Source: Burkholderiales bacterium
Lineage (GTDB): Bacteria > Pseudomonadota > Gammaproteobacteria > Burkholderiales > Casimicrobiaceae
Reading direction: 5' to 3'
Length of the DNA stretch: 64,000 bases
NCBI GenBank assembly: GCA_905339295.1
Contig: CAJPFI010000021.1
Location: forward strand, 186,001 to 250,000
In this document: piece by piece, positions 1 to 10,300 of the stretch
How positions within the stretch are numbered: the first letter of the stretch is position 1
Layout: every line of letters begins with the position of its first letter
Translations under genes and position numbers: made by a program
Notes under the pieces: model-generated
Told to the model about the DNA's origin: nothing
The model's input: only the letters and a program-made list of their open reading frames with translations
Databases searched by the model: none

Positions 1-190
1 GTCCCGCCCGCCCACCGTCGCGCCGACCCGACGGCGGCCACCCGCCAGCCTAGAGGGTCCGCCGTCCGTGTTCAAGGTCCCTGCGCCGCGTGCGAACCCC
101 CGGCCGTCGACGAGGGATCGCGGCGGTGACGACCCGCCCGGCGGAACGGGCTCGACCCACCCGCGCCGCCCGCCGGTCATGCGGGACGCG

Positions 191-982
191 TCAGCCCGCC
201 GACGTCACGGCCCGCGCGGCCATCACGCTGACCAGGTGGGCGCGATAGGCCGGCGACCCGTGCAGGTCGGCGTTGAGCCCCGCCGCGTCGACCTTGACCG
301 CCTTGGCCGCAGCCGCAGTGAAGGACCTCGCGAGAGCGTCCTCGAGCGGCTTGCAGCGGAACACCGACGACGCGGCGCCGGTGACGGCCACGCGCACCCC
401 CGGGCCCGACAGCGCGACGAACACGCCGACCAGCGCGAATCGCGACGCCGGATTCGGAAACTTCGCGTAGGCGGCCTTCTTCGGCACCGGGAAGCTCACC
501 GACACGATGATCTCGTCGTCGGCAAGTGCGGTCTCGTACATGCCGCGGAAGTACTCGTCGGCCGGGACCTTGCGCTTGTTCGTGTGGACCGTCGCGTTCA
601 GGCCGAGAACGGCCGCCGGCCAGTCGGCCGCAGGATCGTTGTTCGCGAGCGAGCCGCCGATCGTCCCCACGTTGCGGACCTGCCGGTCGCCGATGCCTTC
701 CGCGAGCGCCGCGAGCGCCGGAATCGCGCCCTTGACGACGTCCGACGAGGCGATGTCGGCGTGCCGGCTCATCGCCCCGATCGAAACGGCGTCGCCTTCG
801 CGCCGGATGCCCTTGAGTTCGGCCAGTCCGGAGAGGTCGACGACGTGTCCAGGCTGCGCGAGCCTCAGCTTCATCGCCGCGACGAGGCTCTGGCCGCCCG
901 CGAGCGCCTTGCCGCCGGTCTTCGCGAGCAGCGCGGCGGCATCGGCGATCGAGGCCGGCCGGTGCAATTCGAATGGGTACAT
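191..982 (-). CDS. FAD-binding medium subunit of a CO-dehydrogenase-like molybdenum hydroxylase
   Basis: A 263-residue protein of the CoxM/CutM family. It carries the FAD in the electron path from the molybdenum site through the 2Fe-2S clusters to FAD and an external acceptor. The two family FAD motifs are visible: AGGQSL near residue 28 and [11 protein letters not shown] near residue 110. The start has a GAGGAGG ribosome site a few bases upstream. It is the last gene of an S-L-M operon, 13 nt after the large subunit. Family membership is secure; the substrate is unknown. Confidence 0.9.
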   Translation of the reverse strand: MYPFELHRPASIADAAALLAKTGGKALAGGQSLVAAMKLRLAQPGHVVDLSGLAELKGIRREGDAVSIGAMSRHADIASSDVVKGAIPALAALAEGIGDRQVRNVGTIGGSLANNDPAADWPAAVLGLNATVHTNKRKVPADEYFRGMYETALADDEIIVSVSFPVPKKAAYAKFPNPASRFALVGVFVALSGPGVRVAVTGAASSVFRCKPLEDALARSFTAAAAKAVKVDAAGLNADLHGSPAYRAHLVSVMAARAVTSAG

Positions 983-995
983 GGTCGTCGCCTCC

Positions 996-3365
996 TCAGG
1001 CCCGCTTCGCCGACTGGATCGCCTGCCACACGCGGTGCGGCGACGCCGGCATGTCGAGGTTCTTCACGCCGACGGCCGCCAGCGCGTCGTGGACCGCGTT
1101 CATCAGCGCGGCCGGCGAGCCGATGGCGCCCGCTTCGCCGCAGCCCTTCGCGCCGAGCGGATTGTGCGTGCACGGCGTCACCTTGGTGCCGACCTTGAAC
1201 GACGGCAGGTCGTCGGCGCGCGGCATCGCGTAGTCCATGTAGCTGCCGGTCAGGAGCTGGCCGCTCTGCGCGTCGTACACGCAGCTCTCGAGCAGCGCCT
1301 GCCCGATCCCCTGCGCGACGCCACCGTGCACCTGCCCCTCGACGATCATCGGATTGATGATGTTGCCGAAGTCGTCGCAGGCCGCGAACTGCACGACCTG
1401 CACGACGCCGGTGTCGGGATCGACCTCGACCTCGCAGATGTGCGTCCCCGCCGGATAGGTGAAGTTGGTGGGGTCGTAGAACGCGGTCTCGTTCAGCCCC
1501 GGCTCGAGCTTGTCGAGCGGGTAGTTGTGCGGCACGTACGCGGCAAGCGCGACCTCGCCGAACGCCTTGCTCCGGTCGGTGCCCGCCACGGTGAACTTGC
1601 CGTCCTTGAACTCGATGTCGCCTTCCGCCGCCTCGAGCAGGTGCGCGGCGATCTTCCTGCCTTTCGCGATCACCTTCTCGAGCGCCTTCACGATCGCGGT
1701 GCCGCCCACCGCGAGCGAGCGCGACCCGTAGGTGCCCATGCCGAACGGGATGCGGCCGGTGTCGCCATGCACGACGTCGACGTTCTCGACCGGAATGCCG
1801 AGCCGTCCGGCGACCACCTGCGCGAACGTCGTCTCGTGGCCCTGCCCGTGGCTGTGCGAGCCGGTGAACACGGTCACGCTGCCGGTCGGATGCACGCGCA
1901 CTTCGCCCGCCTCGAACAGGCCCGCGCGCGCGCCGAGCGCGCCGGCGACGTTCGACGGCGCGAGCCCGCAGGCCTCGATGTACGACGCGTAGCCGATCCC
2001 GCGCAGCTTGCCGCGCTTCGCCGCCTCGGCCTTGCGCGCCGCGAAGCCGGCGACGTCCGCCATCCGGTTCGCCTCGTCGAGGCATGCGTCGTAGCCGCCG
2101 GTGTCGTAGGTGAGCGCGACCGGGGTCTGGTACGGGAACGTGCGGATGAAGTTGCGCCGGCGCAGCTCGTCCTGCGCAACGCCGGTCTCGACCGCCGCCT
2201 GGTGGATGATCCGCTCGACGACGTAGGTCGCCTCGGGACGCCCCGCGCCGCGGTAGGCGTCGACCGGCGCCGTGTTGGTGAACGACGCGGTCACCTCGCA
2301 ATGGATCGCCGGCGTCGTGTACTGCCCGGCGAGCAGCGTCGCGTAGAGGATCGTCGGGATGCACGAGGCGAACGTCGACAGGTACGCGCCCATGTTCGCC
2401 GTCGTCGTCACGCGGAGCGCGAGGAACTTGCCGTCCTTGTCGAGCGCGAGCTCGGCGTGCGTCACGTGGTCGCGGCCGTGCGCGTCGGTCAGGAACGACT
2501 CGCTGCGCTCGGCCACCCACTTGATCGGCCGGTTGACGCGCTTCGACGCCCACACGAGCGCGGTTTCCTCCGCGTACAGGTAGATCTTCGAGCCGAAGCC
2601 GCCGCCCACGTCGGGCGCGATCACGCGGACCTTGTGCTCGGGAAGCCCCAGGACGAACGCCGTCATCAGGAGGCGCTCGACGTGCGGGTTCTGGCTCGTG
2701 ACCCACAGCGTGTAGGCGTCCTCGGCGCGGTCGTACTTCGCGAGCGCGGCGCGCGGCTCGATGGCGTTCGGGATCAGCCGGTTGTTGACGAGGTCGAGCT
2801 TCGTGACGTGCGCCGCCTTCGCGAACGCGGCGTCGACCGCCGCCTTGTCGCCGAGCGCCCACGTGTAGCACCTGTTGCCCGGCGCCTGGTCGTGGATCTG
2901 CGGCGCGCCCGGCTTCAGCGCGTCGACGCAGTTGACCACGGCCGGCAGCACCTCGTAGTCGACGTCGATGAGCTCGGCCGCGTCCTTCGCCTGGTGGATC
3001 GACTCGGCGACGACCAGCGCGACCGCGTCGCCGACGTAACGGACCTTGCCCTGCGCGAGCACCGGGTGCGGCGGCTCGTTCATCGGCTTGCCGTCGGTCC
3101 CGGTGATGAGCCAGCCGCACGGCAGCCCGTTGACGCCCTCGAGGTCCGCGCCGGTGAACACCGCGACCACGCCGGGCGCCGCCTTGGCGCGCGACGCGTC
3201 GATGCTGCGGAGGCGCGCGTGGGCGTGCGGCGAGCGCAGGAAGACGCCCGCGCTCTGGTTGGCGGCATTGATGTCGTCGGTGAACTGCCCGGTCCCGGTC
3301 AGGAAGCGGCCATCTTCCTTGCGCCTGATCGACTTGCCGATCACGCCCTGCTCGTTCGCGCCCAT
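996..3365 (-). CDS. Molybdopterin-binding large subunit, form II CO-dehydrogenase-like (xanthine oxidase family)
   Basis: A 789-residue catalytic subunit that would bind the molybdenum-pterin cofactor and hydroxylate or oxidise a small substrate. It shows the N-terminal a/b hammerhead region, then the glycine-rich DVGGGFGSK at about 252-260. The active-site loop is AYRGAGR at 370-376. The conserved Glu follows in [11 protein letters not shown] near the C terminus. True (form I) CO dehydrogenases have AYxCSFR at the loop, so this is form II, whose physiological substrate is generally uncertain. The gene lies 10 nt after the small subunit and 13 nt before the FAD subunit. No cofactor maturation genes are visible beside it. 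Confidence 0.9.
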   Translation of the reverse strand: MGANEQGVIGKSIRRKEDGRFLTGTGQFTDDINAANQSAGVFLRSPHAHARLRSIDASRAKAAPGVVAVFTGADLEGVNGLPCGWLITGTDGKPMNEPPHPVLAQGKVRYVGDAVALVVAESIHQAKDAAELIDVDYEVLPAVVNCVDALKPGAPQIHDQAPGNRCYTWALGDKAAVDAAFAKAAHVTKLDLVNNRLIPNAIEPRAALAKYDRAEDAYTLWVTSQNPHVERLLMTAFVLGLPEHKVRVIAPDVGGGFGSKIYLYAEETALVWASKRVNRPIKWVAERSESFLTDAHGRDHVTHAELALDKDGKFLALRVTTTANMGAYLSTFASCIPTILYATLLAGQYTTPAIHCEVTASFTNTAPVDAYRGAGRPEATYVVERIIHQAAVETGVAQDELRRRNFIRTFPYQTPVALTYDTGGYDACLDEANRMADVAGFAARKAEAAKRGKLRGIGYASYIEACGLAPSNVAGALGARAGLFEAGEVRVHPTGSVTVFTGSHSHGQGHETTFAQVVAGRLGIPVENVDVVHGDTGRIPFGMGTYGSRSLAVGGTAIVKALEKVIAKGRKIAAHLLEAAEGDIEFKDGKFTVAGTDRSKAFGEVALAAYVPHNYPLDKLEPGLNETAFYDPTNFTYPAGTHICEVEVDPDTGVVQVVQFAACDDFGNIINPMIVEGQVHGGVAQGIGQALLESCVYDAQSGQLLTGSYMDYAMPRADDLPSFKVGTKVTPCTHNPLGAKGCGEAGAIGSPAALMNAVHDALAAVGVKNLDMPASPHRVWQAIQSAKRA

Positions 3366-3375
3366 GGCCTCTCCC

Positions 3376-3849
<474 letters not shown>

Positions 3850-3923
3850 GTGCTCCTCCTCGGGTGGATGGTGCGGAACGCGCCGGGTGTCGCGTGCCGC
3901 AGGCACCCGTGCGAGACTCGACG

Positions 3924-3952
3924 ACTATACTGCGCCCGCCGCCTCGCGGCAA
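3924..3952 (-). promoter_or_regulatory. Candidate sigma-70 promoter of the molybdenum hydroxylase operon
   Basis: On the minus strand TTGCCG (3952-3947) and TATAGT (3929-3924) are separated by 17 nt. This would start transcription about 70 nt before the GTG of the small subunit. It lies in the 237-nt gap that separates this operon from the divergent flavoprotein gene. Seen by eye only. Confidence 0.5.
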
Positions 3953-4086
3953 TTCGCCGCCCCGCCGCGGCGGATTCGCCACGCGCCGCCAGGCTCCGGA
4001 ATCCGGAGCTGCCGCGGCGTCCCTTGCGCGGGCGCCCGAGGACACGCGATGGCCGCTGCCGCACCGCAATACAACGACGCTTCGCG

Positions 4087-5196
4087 ATGAGCGCGCGCAC
4101 GATCATGCTCGCGGGCGGCGGGCATGCGCACGTCGAGGTGCTGCGCCGGTTCGGCGCGTCGCCCGCCCCGGGGGTGTCCATCGTCCTCGTGTCGCCCGAC
4201 CGGTTCACGCCCTATTCCGGAATGCTGCCCGGCCTCGTCGCCGGCCACTACGCGCACGACGAGGCCCACATCGACCTCGATCCGCTCGCGCGCCTCGCCG
4301 GCGGGCGCGTGGTCCGCGACCGCGTCGTCGGTCTCGACCTCGCCCGCCGCGAGGCGCTGACCGGGTCCGGCGAACGGGTCGGGTTCGACATCGCGTCGCT
4401 GGACGTGGGCTCGGCGCCCGACATGCACTTCCCCGGCGCGCGCGAGCACGCGACCGGCGTGAAGCCGGTCGATGCCTTCCTCGCGCGCTGGACGGAGGTG
4501 CGCGCGGCCGCGATCGCAGGGCGCGTCGGCAGGATCGTCGTCGTCGGCGGAGGCGCGGGCGGCGTCGAGGTGCTTCTCGCGATGCACCATCGGCTCGTGC
4601 GCGACGATCCGCCGCGCATGCCTCGACTTGTTCTCGTGTCGGACCGGTCGAACCTGCCGGCCGCAGCGGGCCGCGCGTTGCTCGCGCGTCTCGTCGCCGC
4701 GGGCGTCGAGACGCACCTCGGCCGCGGCGCCGAGCGCTTCGACGCGGACGGCGTGCACCTCGAGGGGGGCGCGCGCGTCGCCGCCGACATCGTGTTCTGC
4801 GCAACGCCGGCGACCGCCGCCCCGTGGCTCGCCGCTGCGGGGCTCGCGTGCGACCCTCGCGGATTCGTGCGCGTCGACGACAACCTGCGCTCGCCGTCGC
4901 ATCCGTTCGTGTTCGGCGCGGGCGACTGCGTCTCGCAGGACGGCCGCTCTCGTCCGCGCTCGGGCGTCTACGCGGTCAGGCAGGGTCCCCCGCTCGCCGC
5001 GAACCTCCGCGCAGCCGCGACCGGCGGCGCGCTTGCGCGCTACGTGCCGCAGGAACGCGCGCTCGCGCTCATCTCCACCGGCGGCAAGCACGCGGTCGCC
5101 GTCCGCGGACGCCTCTGCGTCGCCGGACGCTGGGTGTGGCGCTGGAAGGACTGCATCGACCGCCGCTTCATGAGGCGCTACCGCGTCGACGCGTGA
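4087..5196 (+). CDS. FAD/NAD(P)-binding oxidoreductase of the type found fused to selenide,water dikinase (SelD)
   Basis: A 369-residue pyridine-nucleotide-disulfide-type flavoprotein. An N-terminal dinucleotide fold ([14 protein letters not shown]), a second GGGAGGVE fold in the middle and an FAD-closing VFGAGDC are visible. The C-terminal GKHAVAVRG...[15 protein letters not shown] is typical of the family known as the N-terminal half of some SelD fusion proteins. Here it stands alone and no selD is visible nearby. The start is the ATG before [10 protein letters not shown]; the longer open frame upstream has no family similarity. Its reaction is not established; a link to selenium or sulfur metabolism is inference from the fusions. 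Confidence 0.8.
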   Translation: MSARTIMLAGGGHAHVEVLRRFGASPAPGVSIVLVSPDRFTPYSGMLPGLVAGHYAHDEAHIDLDPLARLAGGRVVRDRVVGLDLARREALTGSGERVGFDIASLDVGSAPDMHFPGAREHATGVKPVDAFLARWTEVRAAAIAGRVGRIVVVGGGAGGVEVLLAMHHRLVRDDPPRMPRLVLVSDRSNLPAAAGRALLARLVAAGVETHLGRGAERFDADGVHLEGGARVAADIVFCATPATAAPWLAAAGLACDPRGFVRVDDNLRSPSHPFVFGAGDCVSQDGRSRPRSGVYAVRQGPPLAANLRAAATGGALARYVPQERALALISTGGKHAVAVRGRLCVAGRWVWRWKDCIDRRFMRRYRVDA

Positions 5197-5236
5197 GCCG
5201 TGCGTCGCGCGCCTGCGCAGGCGCTAGAATGCGCGC

Positions 5237-6211
5237 ATGGGTCCCGGACGCCGAACGCTCCTGCGGTCCGTGGTCACGCTGCTCGCGGCGTCGTGCGCGG
5301 CTGCGGGCACGCTCGCGCAGCCTTCGATCACGCTCGTTCCCGAGCGCGTCAGCGCGCGGGCATGGATGTTCCGCGGCGAGCCCGGGATGGCGAGCGCTGC
5401 CAATCGCGGGTTCATGTCGAACGCGGGCTTCGTCGTCACCGGCGACGGCGTCGTCGTGTTCGACGCGTTGGGCACTCCCGCGCTGGGACGCGGCATCGTC
5501 GAGGCGGTGGCGAAGCTCACGCGCGAGCCGATCCGCCGCGTCGTCGTCTCGCACTACCACGCCGATCACGTGTACGGGTTGCAGGCGCTGAAGGCGGCAG
5601 GCGCCGAGGTGTGGGCGCACCGGCGCTCGCTCGATTACTTCGCGTCGGGTCTCGCCGCCGAGCGGCTCGCGCAGCGGCGAGCGGACCTGTTCCCGTGGGT
5701 CGACGAGACGACCGAACTCGTACGACCCGACGTCCTGGTCGACGGCGACACCTCGTTCCGGATGGGCGGCACGACGTTCCGCATCATCGACACGGGCGGC
5801 GCCCACGCTCCCGACGACATCATGCTTCTGGTCGAGGGCGAACGCACGCTGTTCGCCGGCGACCTGCTGTTCTCCGGACGCATCCCCTTCGTCGGCAACG
5901 CGGACTCGGGGAAGTGGCTCGCCGCCATCGAGCGGCTGATCCCGATCGGCCCCGCGGCAGTCGTGCCGGGGCATGGGCCGGCGTCGCGCGAGGTCGCGCG
6001 CGATCTCGCGCTCACGCGCGACTACCTCGCCCACCTGCGCGAGGCGATGGGGCGCGCGGCACGCGAGCTCGAGCCGTTCGAGGACGCCTACGCGAAGACC
6101 GACTGGTCGCGCTTCCGCGCGCTCCCGGCGTTCGAGCCGGCCAACCGCATCAATGCGTGGGGCACCTACCTGCGGATGGAGCAGGAGTCGCTCGACCCGG
6201 CGAGGAAGTGA
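5237..6211 (+). CDS. Exported metallo-beta-lactamase-fold hydrolase
   Basis: A 324-residue MBL-fold protein with a probable signal peptide (basic start, hydrophobic RSVVTLLAASCAAAGTLA, about residues 10-27), so likely periplasmic. Zinc ligands follow the family pattern: HYHADH (H106, H108, D110, H111), a later His in GGAHAPDD, Asp in LFAGDLLF and His in VPGHGPA. The sequence resembles the MBL proteins seen with quinoprotein systems, but the substrate cannot be told. Its stop overlaps the next start by one base, so the two are probably co-translated. A TAGAAT hexamer lies 6 nt before the ATG, hinting at a leaderless message. Confidence 0.85.
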   Translation: MGPGRRTLLRSVVTLLAASCAAAGTLAQPSITLVPERVSARAWMFRGEPGMASAANRGFMSNAGFVVTGDGVVVFDALGTPALGRGIVEAVAKLTREPIRRVVVSHYHADHVYGLQALKAAGAEVWAHRRSLDYFASGLAAERLAQRRADLFPWVDETTELVRPDVLVDGDTSFRMGGTTFRIIDTGGAHAPDDIMLLVEGERTLFAGDLLFSGRIPFVGNADSGKWLAAIERLIPIGPAAVVPGHGPASREVARDLALTRDYLAHLREAMGRAARELEPFEDAYAKTDWSRFRALPAFEPANRINAWGTYLRMEQESLDPARK

Positions 6212-7026
6212 TGGCGGACGTCCCGATGATCGGCGATCCGGTCCTCGCGGTGGCGGTCCGCGCCGCGCGCCGGGCCGCGTCCGTGATCGTCGACGCCGGG
6301 CGCGACCTCAAGCGCCTGCCGACGTTCGCGAAGGAGCACGGCGAGATCGCGTCCTCGGCGCGCGACGAGGCGCGCAGCGCGATCGTCGCGACGATCGGCG
6401 CGGCGTTTCCCGAGCACGCGATCCTCGGCGAGGACGCGGGCGACGCGAACGACGCGAAGGGCGGTTCACCGTACAGGTGGATCGTCGACCCGATCGACGG
6501 CGGCACGAACTTCGCGCACGGCTACCCGCACTACGCCGTGTCGATCGCGCTCGCGCACGGCACCGACGTCACGCACGCCGCCGTGCTCGACCCCGCACAC
6601 GACGAGCTCTACACGGCCGTGCGCGGCAAGGGGGCCCAGCTCAACGGCGCGCCGATCCGCGTTTCCGCGTGCACGCGGCTCGAGGACGCGCTCGTCGGCA
6701 CGGTGTTTCCGGGACGCGGCAGCGCGCGCATCGCCGCCTACCTGCCGGTGATGACCGCCGTGATGACGCGCTGCGCCGGACTGCGCCGCGCCGGCGCCTG
6801 CTCGCTCGACCTCGCCTACGTCGCTGCGGGACGCCTCGACGGCTTCTTCGTGACCAGCCGCCAGGCCGGAGACATCGCCGCGGGCGCGCTGCTCGTGAAG
6901 GAAGCAGGCGGGCGCGTCGGGGACTTCGCCGGCGGCGTCGAGTTCCTGCGAACCAGCGAGGTGATCGCCGCCTCGCCCGGGCTGTTCGCACCGCTGCGCG
7001 AGGCGATCGCCGCGGTGCGGGCATGA
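6211..7026 (+). CDS. Inositol monophosphatase family protein
   Basis: A 271-residue Mg-dependent phosphatase of the SuhB/IMPase family. Visible metal-binding motifs are the ILGED motif, DPIDGGTNF (DPxDGTxN class, with G in place of the usual T) and the C-terminal GDIAAGALLVKEAGG. The tryptophan that usually precedes that last Asp is replaced. The start is the ATG sharing its first base with the upstream TGA. It could hydrolyse inositol phosphate, another sugar phosphate or a 3'-phosphonucleotide; sequence alone does not decide. Confidence 0.85.
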   Translation: MADVPMIGDPVLAVAVRAARRAASVIVDAGRDLKRLPTFAKEHGEIASSARDEARSAIVATIGAAFPEHAILGEDAGDANDAKGGSPYRWIVDPIDGGTNFAHGYPHYAVSIALAHGTDVTHAAVLDPAHDELYTAVRGKGAQLNGAPIRVSACTRLEDALVGTVFPGRGSARIAAYLPVMTAVMTRCAGLRRAGACSLDLAYVAAGRLDGFFVTSRQAGDIAAGALLVKEAGGRVGDFAGGVEFLRTSEVIAASPGLFAPLREAIAAVRA

Positions 7027-7264
7027 GCGGCGACGGGCCGCCCCGAGGCGCCCGCCCCTTTCCTTCAGGAGGGGGGCGCGGCGTTCGCGACGCGAACGAG
7101 CCTGGGGGAGGAACCCCATCGAGCGAGGCCGCGTTGCCCCGGGTCGCCGGTGACCGGCACCTCGGACGAGGGCGCCCCCAAGTCGACGCGTCCCCGCGGC
7201 GGAAGCGAGCTCGGCTTGCTTCGCGAGGAGCGCATCCCCCGGTCCTGCAGGAGGAGCGTGCGCG

Positions 7265-8323
7265 TCACGCGATGCGCTGGAACCAGAGCACGGAGAGCGC
7301 CGCGGCCAGCGTCGCGAGCACCGCGGCCGCGGCCGCGAACAGCGCCGAGATCTCCGTATGGATGTGCTCGAACACGTACTGCGCGTTCAGGCCCTCGTAG
7401 ACCTTGACGAGGTCGGCCGCCGACTGCGCGTGGAAGTACGTGGCCTTGGTGACGTCGGCGATCGCCTTGAGCGCCTCCTCGTCGAAGCGCATGTAGACCG
7501 ACCAGCCGTCGAAGCTCACCGGCGCGCCCTCCGCCGTTCCGAAGCCCACCGTGTAGATGCGCACGCCGCGCTCGGCGGCCATGCGCGCCGAGTCGATCGG
7601 ATCGGGACCGGTCGTGCGGCGACCGTCGGTCAGCAGGATGATCGCCGCGGACTTGTGCGATCCCGCGGGCACGGGCGTGAACGCCTTCTTCTCGGGCGCC
7701 GGCGGCGCGGCGTCGAGCGAGCGTCCGAGCTCGATCCCGCGGCCCGCCGCGGCGGAAACGTTGGCGGCGGTCAGGTCCTCGGCCTGCTCCGGGAACAGGG
7801 TCGCGAGCGACGCGAGGATCCCGCTGCCGATCGCCGTGTGCCGCTGCAGCTCGAGCCGCTCGATCGCCGCGACGAGGTCGTCGCGGTTGCGCGTCGGCGC
7901 CTGCACCACGGCCGCCGAACCCGCGAACGACACCAGCGCGACCCGCACTTCGGGAGGCTGCGCCTGAACGAAGGTCTTCGCGGCCGCCTGCGCGGCGGCG
8001 AGGCGCGTCGGCTCGATGTCCGCCGCGCGCATCGACAGCGACACGTCGATCGCGAGCACGATCGTCCGGTGGTCCGACGGAAGCGTGACGCGCGCGCCCG
8101 GACGCGCCGCGGCGACGATCAGTGCGGCGATGGCGAAAAGCAGCAGCACGGGCGGGAGGTGGCGCCGCCATCCGGGCGAGCGCCCGAGCGCCTCGCGCAC
8201 CACGCCCAGGCTCGCGAAGCGCAGCGCGACGCGCTTGCGCCGCCGCTGCAGCCACAGGTAGGCGAGGACGAGCCCCGGCACGGCCAGGAGCAGCCATAGC
8301 ATCTGCGGCCACTCGAAGGACAT
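7265..8323 (-). CDS. VWA-domain membrane protein (BatA-like)
   Basis: A 352-residue protein with two hydrophobic segments near the N terminus (LLLAVPGLVLAYLWL and VLLLFAIAALIVAAA), a von Willebrand A domain and a C-terminal transmembrane segment. The metal-ion-dependent adhesion motif is DVSLSMR, with a later LLTDGRRTTG loop. This is the architecture of BatA/BatB aerotolerance-type proteins. No MoxR ATPase or DUF58 partner is visible in the window. The ATG at 8323 has GAGAGGCG upstream; the longer frame lacks similarity. Confidence 0.85.
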   Translation of the reverse strand: MSFEWPQMLWLLLAVPGLVLAYLWLQRRRKRVALRFASLGVVREALGRSPGWRRHLPPVLLLFAIAALIVAAARPGARVTLPSDHRTIVLAIDVSLSMRAADIEPTRLAAAQAAAKTFVQAQPPEVRVALVSFAGSAAVVQAPTRNRDDLVAAIERLELQRHTAIGSGILASLATLFPEQAEDLTAANVSAAAGRGIELGRSLDAAPPAPEKKAFTPVPAGSHKSAAIILLTDGRRTTGPDPIDSARMAAERGVRIYTVGFGTAEGAPVSFDGWSVYMRFDEEALKAIADVTKATYFHAQSAADLVKVYEGLNAQYVFEHIHTEISALFAAAAAVLATLAAALSVLWFQRIA

Positions 8324-8515
8324 CGTTCGCCTCTCGCCTTGCCCGGCGCACCGGCCGGAGCATTCCCGCCGCCGCCCGCTGCTCGCCGTCAATGTACCAC
8401 CGCGGCGGCGCGATGGAATCCGGGACGACGGGTCCGCCGGCCGAGGGGCCGGTGGCCGGCTGCATGGTCGCTGCGCCGTTGCCGGCAGCCGGCGGCGGAG
8501 AGGTGCCGGCGGACG

Positions 8516-8956
8516 TCAGGTCGCGAACAGGCGGTCGATGTCGCGGAACGCCTTGAACTCGATCGCGTTGCCGAACGGGTCGAGGAAAAACATCGTCGCC
8601 TGCTCCCCCGGCTCCCCGCGGAAGCGCACGTAGGGCTCGATCACGAACGACACGCCCGCGTCTCGCAACTTCGCCGCGAGCGCATCCCAGGCGGCGAGCT
8701 CGAGCACGACGCCGAAATGGCGCACCGGCACGTTCTTCCCGTCGACGAGGCTGGTCGCGTCGGCCATGCCGCCCGTCCCGACCCTGTGCGCGACGATCTG
8801 GTGGCCGAAGAAGTCGAAGTCGACCCAGTCCTCGGCGCTGCGGCCCTCGGCGCAGCCCAGGAACGTCCCGTAGAAGCGGCGCGCCTCGGCGAGGTCGGTG
8901 ACCGGGAACGCGAGGTGGAAACGCGGGTACGGCGTGGTCGGCAGGTGCGTCGACAT
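8516..8956 (-). CDS. VOC-superfamily (glyoxalase/dioxygenase-like) protein
   Basis: A 146-residue single-domain vicinal-oxygen-chelate protein. The N-terminal half [21 protein letters not shown] and the C-terminal half with [15 protein letters not shown] are the two beta-alpha-beta-beta-beta modules. Possible metal ligands are the early His, a central His in [11 protein letters not shown] and the Glu of NAIEFK. The substrate is unknown. The gene lies 7 nt after the zinc-ribbon gene and may be cotranscribed with it. Confidence 0.85.
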   Translation of the reverse strand: MSTHLPTTPYPRFHLAFPVTDLAEARRFYGTFLGCAEGRSAEDWVDFDFFGHQIVAHRVGTGGMADATSLVDGKNVPVRHFGVVLELAAWDALAAKLRDAGVSFVIEPYVRFRGEPGEQATMFFLDPFGNAIEFKAFRDIDRLFAT

Positions 8957-8963
8957 CGGGAGC

Positions 8964-9218
8964 CTAGCGGGCCGTCACGAGCTCGCGCCTGCCGGTCGTG
9001 CCGCCGGCGCTGTCGGGGTCGCGGTACCAGTCGCGATGCGGCGACACGACACCGCACGCGAGGCATTGCGTCCGATGCCAGCGCGCACCGCAGCCCGGGC
9101 ACCTGCCGCCGGTCGAGAAGGTGTTCCAGACCGTGCCGCAGGCCGGCAGGCAGGTCCAGCGTGCCTCGGCGCCGGGCCGCCAACGGCATGCCGGGCAGCG
9201 GATGTCGGGTTTGCGCAT
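8964..9218 (-). CDS. Small four-CxxC zinc-ribbon-like protein
   Basis: An 84-residue protein that I do not recognise by name. It has four cysteine pairs: C8/C11, C23/C27, C40/C43 and C52/C55, spaced as in two rubredoxin-type zinc knuckles, with many Trp and Arg residues. The tail (about residues 60-84) looks disordered. The ATG is at 9218, and the frame sits tightly between threonine dehydratase (17 nt away) and the VOC gene (7 nt away), which supports it as real. Its role could be nucleic-acid or protein binding; that is a guess. Confidence 0.65.
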   Translation of the reverse strand: MRKPDIRCPACRWRPGAEARWTCLPACGTVWNTFSTGGRCPGCGARWHRTQCLACGVVSPHRDWYRDPDSAGGTTGRRELVTAR

Positions 9219-9235
9219 CGTTCGAAACCGGCAGG

Positions 9236-10219
9236 TCATCGGAACGGCTGCCACGGCAGGCGGTCGAGGTCGACGTTGCCCCCTGACAGGATGATGCCGA
9301 TCCGCGCGCCGGGCGCGGCCAGCGTCCGCTCGAGCAGGCACGCGAGCGGCACGGCCGACGACGGCTCGATGACGACCTTCATGCGCTCGAAGATCATCCG
9401 CATCGCGCGGACGATCGCGTCCTCGCTGCACGTCGCGACCTCGTCGACGTTGGCGCGGATCGCGGCGAGCGTGCGCGCGCAAAGCGGCGTGCGCAGTCCG
9501 TCGGCGATCGTCGCCTTGCCGGCGGGCAGCGGCTCGACCTTGCCTGACCTGAACGCGACTGCCGCATCGCCGGCATTGGCGGGCTCCGCGCCGAACACGC
9601 GGACGCCGGGCTTCACGCCCTTCGCCGCGATCGACGTGCCCGACAGGAGGCCGCCCCCGCCCACCGGCGTGATCACGACGTCCAGCGAAGGCACGTCCTC
9701 GAGGAACTCGAGCGCGGCGGTCCCCTGCCCGGCGATCACGGCGGCGTTGTCGAACGGGTGGACGAGCGTGGCGCCGGTCTCGCGCTCGACCTCGGCGCAA
9801 ACCGCCGCGCGAGACACCGCGTCGGGTGCCGAGTGACGGATCGTCGCGCCGAGACGCCGCACGTTCTCCTGCTTCACCTTCGCCGCGTTCTCGGGCATCA
9901 CGACCCACGCCGGGATGCCGCGGCGGCCGGCCGCGTAGGCGATCGCGGCCCCGTGGTTGCCGGAGGAGTGCGTCACGACGCCGCGCCGCGCGACGTCGTC
10001 GGGAAGCGAGAACACCGCGTTCGACGCTCCGCGCGCCTTGAACGCGCCGATCTTCTGGAGGTTCTCGCCCTTGAACCATAGCGTCGCGCCCACCTCGGCG
10101 TCGATCGCCGCGCAGGTGAACACCGGCGTGCGGTGCACGTGCGGACGGATGCGCGCCTGCGCCGCGCGGATGGCAGCGAGGTCCGGCAGCGCGAGCGAAG
10201 GGTCGAGGCGGTCGTTCAT
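9236..10219 (-). CDS. Threonine/serine dehydratase (PLP fold type II)
   Basis: A 327-residue catabolic-type threonine ammonia-lyase family protein. The PLP lysine is K61 in GAFKARGA; the phosphate and substrate loop is SSGNHGAA and the glycine-rich PLP-phosphate cup is GGGGLLSG. It lacks the C-terminal ACT-like regulatory domain of biosynthetic IlvA. It would turn threonine or serine into the 2-oxo acid and ammonia; a serine racemase or 3-hydroxyaspartate ammonia-lyase activity cannot be excluded. A TATAAT hexamer (10275-10270) about 50 nt upstream could be its -10 box, although no -35 is evident. Confidence 0.88.
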   Translation of the reverse strand: MNDRLDPSLALPDLAAIRAAQARIRPHVHRTPVFTCAAIDAEVGATLWFKGENLQKIGAFKARGASNAVFSLPDDVARRGVVTHSSGNHGAAIAYAAGRRGIPAWVVMPENAAKVKQENVRRLGATIRHSAPDAVSRAAVCAEVERETGATLVHPFDNAAVIAGQGTAALEFLEDVPSLDVVITPVGGGGLLSGTSIAAKGVKPGVRVFGAEPANAGDAAVAFRSGKVEPLPAGKATIADGLRTPLCARTLAAIRANVDEVATCSEDAIVRAMRMIFERMKVVIEPSSAVPLACLLERTLAAPGARIGIILSGGNVDLDRLPWQPFR

Positions 10220-10300
10220 CGGGGGAACGCGGCGGCGGCTGGACGTCCGCGCGGGGGGATCGGGATGCCATTATAGTTGCGCGCGCCCCTGCGCCGCCGG

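Noticed and set aside
7265-8323. VWA protein as the CoxE maturation factor of the nearby molybdenum enzyme
   Set aside because: It has BatA-like membrane segments and a MIDAS domain in the middle, unlike soluble CoxE, and lies on the far side of three unrelated genes.
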